Below, piece after piece: positions 25,408 to 32,717 of a DNA stretch of 64,000 bases. Below the pieces are notes generated by a model that did not search any database, was not told the origin of the DNA, and worked only from the letters and a program-made list of their open reading frames with translations. The translations under genes were made by a program, and so were the position numbers. Every line of letters begins with the position of its first letter. The first letter of the stretch is position 1. The stretch comes from Indibacter alkaliphilus LW1 (GTDB taxonomy: Bacteria; Bacteroidota; Bacteroidia; Cytophagales; Cyclobacteriaceae). The stretch is from NCBI RefSeq assembly GCF_000295935.2, contig NZ_ALWO02000045.1:124001-188000 (forward strand). The letters run 5' to 3'.

Positions 25408-27501
25408 ATGAAAAAATATCTTCTAAGTATCTTCCTACAATGTGCCGTTTGTCTGGGAGCTTTCGCACAATCATTTTCCATTGAAGAAGTTACACTTTAT
25501 TCCTTTCCTTCGGAACTTATTGCTGCTGATGTGGACAACAAGTTGGCTTGGGCCATGAATGAACAGGGGTTAAGGAATATCTATGTAAGCAAAGCACCTG
25601 AATTTTCGTACAAGAAAATCACCGATTTCAGTCAAGATGATGGCCAAGAAATTACTTCACTTCAATTTACAGCAGATGGAAATTGGCTGGTCTTTGTAAG
25701 AGGTGGAGAGCACGGAAGCAATTGGCAAAGGAATCAGGGAATGAACCCGGCTCATGGGGCAAAAATTCCAAAAGTTGAAATCTGGAAGGCGGCTTTTGAT
25801 GGAAGTGGCGCTTCCATGCTTGCAGAGGGAGATGACCCTACTGTTTCTCCGGATGGCAAGTCCATTGCTTTTCTTAAAGGTGGCCAGGTTTGGACTGTGA
25901 TGATGGAAGGAGCTGAGCCCAATCAGCTTTTTGAAATCAAAGGTAATGTAGGAGAAATTCATTGGTCTCCGGATGGAAGTCAGCTTTTGTTTGCTGTGAA
26001 CAGAGGGACACACTCTTTGGTAGGAATTTTTGATTTGGAGAAAAAAAAGGTCAGGTATATAGCTCCTTCCTTCCAAAGGGACTGGATGCTGCGCTGGTCT
26101 CCCAATGGTCAAAAGATAGCATTTGTAAGAAGGCCTGGAGGAAAAGGAGAACCATTGCCAATTCTTGAACAAAGGCATTCTCCTTGGGAGATTTGGGTTG
26201 CAGATGTGACTACAGGAGAAGGAAAGATGCGCTGGAAAGCGCCTGAGACCCTCAGAGGTTCACTTCCTTCTACTCATGGCAGTGCTAACCTGAATTGGGC
26301 AGATGATGAAACCTTGGTCTATCTTTCTTATGAAGATGGTTGGCCTCATATGTATGCCATGCATATCGAGCAGGGTCGCCCCAGACAGTTGACCCAAGGT
26401 AAATATATGGTTGAACATGTCAGTTTGAGCAAAGACGGAAGCTATCTGGTATTTTCGGCGAATGCCGGTCCAAGGGAAGAAGATATAGACAGGAGACATA
26501 TAGGGATGGTCAATGTGCATGAGGGAGAAATGGAGCTGCTTAGCCAGGGAGATGGCATAGAAGCGATTCCTGTTGTTCTTTCGGACAATGAGCATGTTGC
26601 TTATGTTTCATCGACCTTTTCCAGGCCTCTATTGCCGACAGTTACCCATAAGCTTACGGGAGAGACCAAGTTATTGGCGGAAGAACTCATTCCTCAAAAT
26701 TTTCCGATGGAAAGCATGATCAGACCCCGTCAAGTTACTTTTGTGACTCCTGATTTGGTGACTGTGCATGCCCAGTTATTTGAAAAAGAAGGTGGCAATG
26801 AAAAGAAACCTGCCGTGCTTTTTGTACATGGAGGTCCACAGCGGCAAATGCTTCTAGGTTGGCATTATGGAGATTATTATTCCAATACCTACGCGATCAA
26901 TCAAAAGCTGGCAGAGATGGGGTTTGTGGTGCTTTCTGTCAATTTCAGATTAGGGATTGGCTATGGCTATGAATTCCACAAACCCGCTCGTACTTATTGG
27001 CAGGGGGCTGAAGAATATATAGATGTGAAAAAAGCGGGTGAGTACCTAGCGGCATTGCCACAGGTAGATTCAAAAAGGATAGGGATCTACGGGGGCTCCT
27101 ATGGTGGATTTTTGACCGCACTTGCCTTGGGTAAAGATTCCGATCTGTTTGCTGCAGGAGTTGACATTCATGGCGTGCATGAGCTTTCCAGTAGGTTGGA
27201 AATGCCAGAAGGCTATGAGAAAGCACCTGATTTTGAAAAAGCCCTGCGCATAGCCTGGCTGTCATCTCCTTTGGCATATTTGGATTCTTGGAGATCCCCA
27301 GTGCTTTTTATCCATGGAGATGATGATAGAAACGTTCAGGTTTCTCATACTACTGATATCATCAGGAGGTTTGATGAAAAGGGTATGCCTTATGAGTCTC
27401 TGATCATTCCAGATGATTCCCATCACTGGATGAAATATGAAAATCTGGTCAAAGTCAATAAGGCGACGGTCGAATTTTTGAAAAAGCATTTGGAACCATG
27501 A
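25408..27501 (+). CDS. S9 family (prolyl oligopeptidase-type) exported peptidase
   Basis: A 697-residue protein with signal peptide (MKKYLLSIFLQCAVCLGAFAQ). Residues about 25-430 form a WD40/TolB-like beta-propeller with repeats such as PTVSPDGKSIAFLKGG, IHWSPDGSQLLFAV and LRWSPNGQKIAFVRR. The C-terminal alpha/beta-hydrolase has Ser564 in IYGGSYGGFL, Asp640 in HGDDDRNV and His672 in DDSHHW. It probably cleaves short peptides in the periplasm. Its stop overlaps the start of a broken dacB gene (ATGATGA), indicating a former two-gene unit. Confidence 0.93.
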   Translation: MKKYLLSIFLQCAVCLGAFAQSFSIEEVTLYSFPSELIAADVDNKLAWAMNEQGLRNIYVSKAPEFSYKKITDFSQDDGQEITSLQFTADGNWLVFVRGGEHGSNWQRNQGMNPAHGAKIPKVEIWKAAFDGSGASMLAEGDDPTVSPDGKSIAFLKGGQVWTVMMEGAEPNQLFEIKGNVGEIHWSPDGSQLLFAVNRGTHSLVGIFDLEKKKVRYIAPSFQRDWMLRWSPNGQKIAFVRRPGGKGEPLPILEQRHSPWEIWVADVTTGEGKMRWKAPETLRGSLPSTHGSANLNWADDETLVYLSYEDGWPHMYAMHIEQGRPRQLTQGKYMVEHVSLSKDGSYLVFSANAGPREEDIDRRHIGMVNVHEGEMELLSQGDGIEAIPVVLSDNEHVAYVSSTFSRPLLPTVTHKLTGETKLLAEELIPQNFPMESMIRPRQVTFVTPDLVTVHAQLFEKEGGNEKKPAVLFVHGGPQRQMLLGWHYGDYYSNTYAINQKLAEMGFVVLSVNFRLGIGYGYEFHKPARTYWQGAEEYIDVKKAGEYLAALPQVDSKRIGIYGGSYGGFLTALALGKDSDLFAAGVDIHGVHELSSRLEMPEGYEKAPDFEKALRIAWLSSPLAYLDSWRSPVLFIHGDDDRNVQVSHTTDIIRRFDEKGMPYESLIIPDDSHHWMKYENLVKVNKATVEFLKKHLEP

Positions 27502-27987
27502 TGAAACGTCTATCTATTTTTTTATTCATAGCTTTTTCTTTGTTCATCAATTTTAGGAGATACATTGAACCCTGCTGTAACGATCAAATATGCCCATGAA
27601 AATCTATTTGAATGCTTAAAACACAAGCCAATCTGGGAGGACGGTTCCGGTTTGTCCAGATACAATCTTTTTACGCCAAGGACAGTTTTGGAAATTCTTA
27701 ACCGTGTGGAGGTCTTGATCAGTGATCAGGAAAAACTCAGGGGCTTCTTCCCGACTGGAGGTCTTTCCGGTACGTTCAAATCAGCTTATGAACTTGATGG
27801 TGGGCAGGCTTTTGTACGGGCAAAAACCGGTACATTAAGAAATATGCACCTTCAAAGTAGATGGATTGATACAAGAAAAGGGAAGACCTACAGGTTTGTA
27901 TTTATGAACAATAATTTTGTGAGGCCCACTGCCGAGGTAAGGAAAGAAATGGTCAGGATCATGACGGTGATTCACGAAAATTTTTAA
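27498..27987 (+). pseudogene. dacB/PBP4-type D-Ala-D-Ala carboxypeptidase remnant with internal deletion
   Basis: Two ends of one gene are visible in different frames. From ATG 27498 (overlapping the S9 stop) a signal-peptide-like start MMKRLSIFLFIAFSLF runs into a TGA at 27597. From about 27532 another frame reads LFLCSSILGDTLN, then DGSGLSRYNLFTPR and the KTG box AKTGTL, continuing to a natural end at 27987. This is the C-terminal third of PBP4. The SxxK nucleophile motif and the SxN motif, plus the PBP4 insert domain, are gone. The junction lies near 27530-27545. A protein starting at a TTG (27565) would lack the catalytic serine, so I call it non-functional. An intact paralogue presumably lies elsewhere. 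Confidence 0.82.
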
Positions 27988-28001
27988 AAGTCAGCTTTGT
28001 C

Positions 28002-29360
28002 CTAATTTGAATCTCTTTCTTTTTTACCAAACCCCCAACTAAATCCCAAATGAAAATCAGCTTGTTTGGTGTCTAAGGTAAAACTGGTCAAGGCAGAATA
28101 ACTTCCTACAAAGAAGCCACCGTACCTGAGTCCAATACCTCCGTTGAAGCCTGAGAAATCAAATAAAGTCCAGGGAGAATAGATTTCAAAGTTACCCAAA
28201 ACCAATCTGGGGATGATAGCATAAAATTCCTGAACAGGTACTTGTGAATTGTTCTCTGAATTGCCGAATGCCTTTTGCCCATAAAAGGAAAGTTGCAGAT
28301 TTTTGATCAGTGCCATATCGGCATTGAAGGCAATCACCGTGGGTAAGCTTAGCCTATTAACACTTTTTTCAGATGTATTGGTAAATAAAGCGCTTTCTAT
28401 AAAAAGCGTTTCAATCTGTTGAAAATCAGCGGGTAATTCATCTAGTCTGAAGCTTGTGTTTTCGGGGATGTTCATGCCATAGGTTCTGGTGATCTGTCCA
28501 TTTCCAAAGTTCAGGTTACCTAAGTTTCGGACAGTCAGTCCTGAATTGAAAAGCGTTCGCTGCATTTGGTTCTTAATCTGATAGCTCAGGCCAAGGTCAA
28601 ACCCTACACTTACCGGGTTGGAAAATATACTGTTATTGAGGTTGAAATTGAATAGTCCCTCATCCAGTATGCTTTCATTATAGGACAATTCAATATCTGA
28701 GCGGGCTCCGGTCAGTGAGATTACACTACTTTCTTGCACAATGCTTCCGATAAATTGATCTATGGAAATATTGGTATAATTTCCAGGTAATAAGAATTTG
28801 ATATTTGTACCGGCAGATAATTTTTGTCTTTCATTTTCAAATAAGGTATAGGCAGCCATTAGCCCCAATTCCATCCAGTTCACCTGGTTCACCCTTTGAT
28901 TGTTAGAACTATTGAGGCTTAAAGACGAAAAGGATGATTCAAAACTGTTTTCCAAAAGGTATCTGCCAAGCCCGGGGTCTACATTGATAAAATGGGCAGC
29001 AGCTTTGAACTCAGTGCTAAATCCAAGCGCAAATTTACCAAAATTAAGTCCTAGGGAAGGGCCTAAAATCGAGCCAACAGTCCTGCCATTGAAAGGCCTT
29101 TCTGAGTTTCGAAAACCTTCGAGAAAATAAGCATCTTCTGAATTGGTGAAATCCCTAAAGCTGAGCGTATTGTTGCTCAGGGCAAATTGACTGGAGAAAA
29201 AATGTAATTCTACTGGCCTATATAAATTATTCAGGTCCGCAGGATTCATGATCGCAGCCTGTATGCCTTTTCTTTGGCTTCCCTGAATGCCATAATAATT
29301 TTGTTGGGCCAGACTCGGCAATGTCAGAACTGTAAAAAGTAAAGCTAAAACCTGTTTCAT
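28002..29360 (-). CDS. DUF5723 family outer-membrane protein
   Basis: A 452-residue protein with signal peptide MKQVLALLFTVLTLPSLAQ. The start is set at 29360 because AGAGGAA lies just before this ATG, while the longer frame adds a non-signal-like N-terminus. YYGIQGSQRKGIQAAIMNPADLNN resembles the N-terminus of FadL/PorV-like barrels (MNPA), and the remainder alternates in amphipathic strands, closing with GLRYGGFFVGSYSALTSF and DFHLGFSWGFGKK. This pattern is DUF5723, widespread in Bacteroidota and of unknown function. Convergent with the dacB remnant. Confidence 0.85.
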   Translation of the reverse strand: MKQVLALLFTVLTLPSLAQQNYYGIQGSQRKGIQAAIMNPADLNNLYRPVELHFFSSQFALSNNTLSFRDFTNSEDAYFLEGFRNSERPFNGRTVGSILGPSLGLNFGKFALGFSTEFKAAAHFINVDPGLGRYLLENSFESSFSSLSLNSSNNQRVNQVNWMELGLMAAYTLFENERQKLSAGTNIKFLLPGNYTNISIDQFIGSIVQESSVISLTGARSDIELSYNESILDEGLFNFNLNNSIFSNPVSVGFDLGLSYQIKNQMQRTLFNSGLTVRNLGNLNFGNGQITRTYGMNIPENTSFRLDELPADFQQIETLFIESALFTNTSEKSVNRLSLPTVIAFNADMALIKNLQLSFYGQKAFGNSENNSQVPVQEFYAIIPRLVLGNFEIYSPWTLFDFSGFNGGIGLRYGGFFVGSYSALTSFTLDTKQADFHLGFSWGFGKKERDSN

Positions 29361-29508
29361 TTTATTCCTCTTTCGGTTGCTTGTTGTATCCCTTGATAGA
29401 AAACGAAGAAAAATCATATTATGGATTCAAAGTAAACTGAATTTCTGAGTGGATAAAAGGAAGTTTTTATCAAATGTTCAAAAGATGTAAGGTCGGTTTT
29501 GATAAAAA

Positions 29509-29532
29509 ATCAGGGGCTTTGAAGCCCCTGAT
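29509..29532 (-). terminator. Intrinsic terminator of the DUF302 gene
   Basis: ATCAGGGGC (29509-29517) pairs with GCCCCTGAT (29524-29532), loop TTTGAA, and TTTTTATC follows on the minus strand. It lies 16 bases after the DUF302 stop. Confidence 0.85.
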
Positions 29533-29548
29533 TATTAAATTTATTTTT

Positions 29549-29938
29549 CTAAAGCGTTGCAAGAGCCCTTTCAAGCTTTTCCTTGACTTCTTTGGCCAGA
29601 GATTCAATCTTATTACCACCGATGGAGGCGATGGCAGCAACAGGATCAATTGCTGATACTTCAATTTCACCATTTTCCTTTCCTCTCAAAGTGACATTGC
29701 AGGGAAGCAAAGCGCTCATATTGGGGTCTATACTGAGGATTTGATCTGCAAATTGAGGATTGCAGGCTCCCAAAATCAAAAATGGAGGATAGTCTTTATC
29801 CAGTTTATTTTTCATGGTGGCCTGGATATCGATTTCAGTAAGAATTCCAAAGCCTTCTGACTTCAAAGCTTCAGTGACATTTGTTTTGGCAGTTTGTATA
29901 TCTTTTGCTTCAATGATTTTATTGATGTGATAGCTCAT
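29549..29938 (-). CDS. DUF302 domain protein
   Basis: A 129-residue soluble protein. AKTNVTEALKSEGFGILTEIDIQATMKNKLD, PPFLILGACNPQFADQIL and LLPCNVTLRGKENGEIEVSAIDPVAA are the three conserved blocks of DUF302, a small alpha/beta family with an unknown role. Some DUF302 members are linked to redox stress or sulfur metabolism because of the conserved cysteine pair (here in GACNP and LPCNV); I cannot go further. Single-gene unit with its own terminator, divergent from the ECF sigma gene. Confidence 0.93.
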   Translation of the reverse strand: MSYHINKIIEAKDIQTAKTNVTEALKSEGFGILTEIDIQATMKNKLDKDYPPFLILGACNPQFADQILSIDPNMSALLPCNVTLRGKENGEIEVSAIDPVAAIASIGGNKIESLAKEVKEKLERALATL

Positions 29939-30166
29939 AGTTTATTCGTTTAGATTTCTGAAGATTTGATTTACAAAGGTCAAATAGTTCAACCTTTTAT
30001 GGATTTCAATTTAGGAAATTATTTTCCCAATCATTGTGACAGTTGTTACAGCGCTTTTTACAAAAATTAATTGCCAAAGCTGTCTCTCAGGAAATTTTTT
30101 ATCATCAAATTCAATAAAATAGGAATAAACTTTTTTTTGAATATTTAAAAATTATTTTGGTATGTC

Positions 30167-30739
30167 ATGCCACACCCTGATCAAAAATACATTGTTGCAT
30201 TATTAAATAATGATAAAGCCGTCCTGGACGAACTTTACAGGAAATATTCCGGTAAGATCAAATGGATGGTTCTCAAAAACAATGGGTCCGAGGATGACGC
30301 AGCAGATATTTTTCAGGATGCCTTGATGAGTATCTATCACAAGGCTAGATTGAATGGTTTTGAGCTTACCTGTCCATTTGATGCATTTATTTACATGGTA
30401 TGTAAAAAAAAGTGGTTGAATGTGCTGGCAAAAAGGAAAAACCATGGGGTAACAAATCTGGAAGATCATGAATATAGCCTTGGAGAGGATAGCTTTAAGT
30501 TGGCCGAAGAATGTCACATACAGGATGAGCGCTTAGAATTGATGAAGTCAAAATTTTCCGAACTTGGAGAATCCTGTCAAGAACTTTTAAATCTTAGTTG
30601 GGGAGATAAGTCCATGGAGGAGGTAGCCGGCATCCTTGGATTTACTTATGGGTATGCACGCAAAAAGAAATCTGAGTGCATGGCAAAGCTTACTAAACTG
30701 ATTCAGGCTTCTCCGATTTTTAAAACTTTAAAATGGTAA
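30167..30739 (+). CDS. ECF-type RNA polymerase sigma factor
   Basis: A 190-residue sigma-70 family factor. Region 2 is at about 17-85 (LDELYRKYSGKIKWMVLKN, DDAADIFQDALMSIYHKA, FDAFIYMVCKKKWLNVLAKR) and region 4 at about 125-180 (FSELGESCQELLNLSWGDKSMEEVAGILGFTYGYARKKKSECM). There is no region 3, as in ECF factors. It is followed after 4 bases by a single-pass membrane TPR protein with an anti-sigma-like N-terminus, the usual arrangement for a sigma/anti-sigma pair in Bacteroidota. The downstream lipoprotein and TPR-CHAT genes are candidate regulon members. Confidence 0.92.
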   Translation: MPHPDQKYIVALLNNDKAVLDELYRKYSGKIKWMVLKNNGSEDDAADIFQDALMSIYHKARLNGFELTCPFDAFIYMVCKKKWLNVLAKRKNHGVTNLEDHEYSLGEDSFKLAEECHIQDERLELMKSKFSELGESCQELLNLSWGDKSMEEVAGILGFTYGYARKKKSECMAKLTKLIQASPIFKTLKW

Positions 30740-30743
30740 TAAG

Positions 30744-31532
30744 ATGGATATAAAGGTCATAGAAAAGTTTGAGGCATACTTACGGCATGAAATGTCGGAA
30801 GAAGAGCTCCGGCAATTTGAGGAAGAGCTGGCTTCCAATACAAAGCTGAGCCAGCAATTTCAACAGTATCAGGAAATAGAACAGTCTATGGCCATGCTTT
30901 TTTCTCAAGAAGAAAGGCAGTTGAAAGAATCTTTGAGCAACCTGGGGAAAAAATATATGAAAGAAGGACCTCTTGAAAAAGGAGGTGGAGAGGAAGAGAC
31001 CCCTATCCGAAACATTGAAAATCCCAACTACTTCAGACTATTTTCAGCAATTGCAGCCATTTTTGTCATGATTCTGGCTGCCTATTTTTTATTGTTCAAA
31101 TCCAGTCAAAGTGCCCAGGAAATGGCAGAAAGATATTATTCTGAAAACCTGACTGTTTTGAGTCAGACCATGGGAGGTAATGAAGACAAGGTGCAACTGG
31201 GAATAGTGGCCTACAATATGAAAGATTACGATTTGGCTAGGACATACTTTGAAGAAGTTTTGCAAGAGGAGTCACAAAACTGGGAGGCATTAAAATTTCT
31301 TGGGTTGACCTACTTGGCTCAAAGAAACTATGAGAGAGCGCTTGCCTATTTTGAAGAGCTTGCAGCGCTGGAGAACCTTTACAGTAATCCAGGACTTTTT
31401 TATCAGGCCTTTACTTTGATGCTCCGGAGCGAGTCTGACGATATCTCAAGAGCAAAGGAGATTTTGCGGCAGATAATTGATGAGAATGCTGAAGGTAGCC
31501 GTCAAGCAAAAGAGTGGCTTGATAAATTGTGA
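30744..31532 (+). CDS. Membrane TPR protein, anti-sigma-like partner of the ECF factor
   Basis: A 262-residue protein. The N-terminal cytoplasmic part, FEAYLRHEMSEEELRQFEEELASNTKLSQQF, has the pattern of Bacteroidota anti-sigma domains without zinc ligands. A helix near 95-113 (LFSAIAAIFVMILAAYFLLF) crosses the membrane once. The outer part (about 140-260) holds TPR-like repeats (AYNMKDYDLARTYFEEVL, GLTYLAQRNYERALAYFEEL). The layout lets a periplasmic signal control the sigma factor; that function is inferred from the 4-base spacing and topology. No FecR domain is present. Confidence 0.82.
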   Translation: MDIKVIEKFEAYLRHEMSEEELRQFEEELASNTKLSQQFQQYQEIEQSMAMLFSQEERQLKESLSNLGKKYMKEGPLEKGGGEEETPIRNIENPNYFRLFSAIAAIFVMILAAYFLLFKSSQSAQEMAERYYSENLTVLSQTMGGNEDKVQLGIVAYNMKDYDLARTYFEEVLQEESQNWEALKFLGLTYLAQRNYERALAYFEELAALENLYSNPGLFYQAFTLMLRSESDDISRAKEILRQIIDENAEGSRQAKEWLDKL

Positions 31533-31992
31533 GTAGAGCAAAAAGTACATGTTAAATTGGGAATTCATCAAAATACAAAGAATTTATTCTCCAGTTGGCC
31601 TTTTTCAGTAGAATAAACCAACGATTTCAAGCCAATCCCGATAAACCAGGACAAGTTATCAATGAATATCGGGTTGAATCAATACCCACTTTAAATTGGT
31701 TACTGGTGTAATTGCGGATATACATATAAAATATTCACCTTAATCTTCCATCAGCTTTCTGGGCTGATATTTTTTTGTCTTCCTCTATCTTCTTCAGAAA
31801 AATGTTATCCTGTCTTTATTTTCAAACCCTGTGATTGATCCAGCCTTAGTCTGGTAAAATGCTCATTTAGATATTTTTTTCTAGTCAAGTGGTAACAAGA
31901 TTATAGCTATAAGGATATAGGGTTGAAGCAGGCAAAAAAGCAGATTGGCTGCAAATCATTTTAAAATCAAGTTTAACCAAATTTTTATTATC
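31533..31992. other. 460-base intergenic region with a diverged palindromic repeat
   Basis: No convincing gene. At 31634-31656 the sequence differs at only two of 23 positions from 60568-60590, part of a hairpin-rich element near the other end of the window. Here CCCGATA (31637-31643) can also pair with TATCGGG (31668-31674). Upstream, TTTATTCT and AGAATAAA (about 31588-31615) form a second weak stem. The remainder is AT-rich leader for the lipoprotein gene starting at 31993. Confidence 0.5.
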
Positions 31993-32481
31993 ATGAAAAA
32001 ACAAACAATTAACGTCAGCAAATTGATCATGTTATTGGTCATGATGGTCGTATTAAGCGCGGCCTGTACTGGTCCAGAAGAAGATTTTACTCCAATCGAC
32101 AGGACTCCACCAGCTCAGACTGAAGTAACGGAAGAAACAGCAGTAGATGAAGAAGAAACGGATGAAGTCGTACCGGACTTACCTGTTAGAACATTCTTTG
32201 AAATGGACGGCCATGATTTTTCAGTAGAGAGAAATAAAACCTACAGGCTGCGGGGTTATACCCAGCAGAGTGGCGACAGACTTGAAGTAGTCCTTGTCAG
32301 AATGGAGAGAGGTGAAGAAGTGATGTACAAAATTCCGGGAAGAGGTTACAATGATGAATCTTCATACAATGTGTTCTGGTTGCTTCCAGGTGGTGGTGAG
32401 CCAGATGCCGGGTTTGAAATTTCTGTTAGCGGTGGTCAGGGAGAGAAATATGACAAAGTGATTGTCATGGTCAGGAACTGA
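31993..32481 (+). CDS. Small lipoprotein, function unknown
   Basis: A 162-residue protein with a lipoprotein signal peptide (lipobox LSAAC, mature from CTGPEEDF). The start at ATG 31993 gives a normal signal; the frame extends further up without one. A Glu/Thr/Pro-rich linker (about 30-65: TEVTEETAVDEEETDEV) leads to a compact beta-rich domain (FEMDGHDFSVERNKTYRLRGYT... to VIVMVRN). No family recognised. It lies between the sigma/anti-sigma pair and the TPR-CHAT gene and has its own strong terminator, suggesting high expression. Confidence 0.82.
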   Translation: MKKQTINVSKLIMLLVMMVVLSAACTGPEEDFTPIDRTPPAQTEVTEETAVDEEETDEVVPDLPVRTFFEMDGHDFSVERNKTYRLRGYTQQSGDRLEVVLVRMERGEEVMYKIPGRGYNDESSYNVFWLLPGGGEPDAGFEISVSGGQGEKYDKVIVMVRN

Positions 32482-32509
32482 ACAATTTCATCCCATATAG
32501 ACTTATAAT

Positions 32510-32544
32510 ATAAACCGTCAAGGGCTGACGGTTTATTTTTTTTT
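32510..32544 (+). terminator. Intrinsic terminator of the lipoprotein gene
   Basis: ATAAACCGTCA (32510-32520) pairs with TGACGGTTTAT (32526-32536), loop AGGGC, followed by eight T. It separates the lipoprotein gene from the TPR-CHAT gene, which must have its own promoter in the next 170 bases. Confidence 0.9.
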
Positions 32545-32717
32545 GTGAAATTCACCCAAAGACTTCCCATTACAGCATGCTTTTGCGTAATTGTGTATAG
32601 ATTTGCAATAGCTTGTAAGCAGGCCGAAGGAACTGATAATCTTTTAGGCCGGAGATGTAGGGATGGACTTTTGACAATCAGGCAGAAAACCCACATTCAA
32701 ATTAATCCAAAGCATCA

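Noticed and set aside
27565-27987. A 140-codon frame that could be read as an intact small carboxypeptidase
   Set aside because: It starts at a TTG inside the PBP4 fold, lacks the SxxK serine and SxN motif, and upstream bases in another frame encode the old signal peptide. It is better explained as the end of a deleted dacB.
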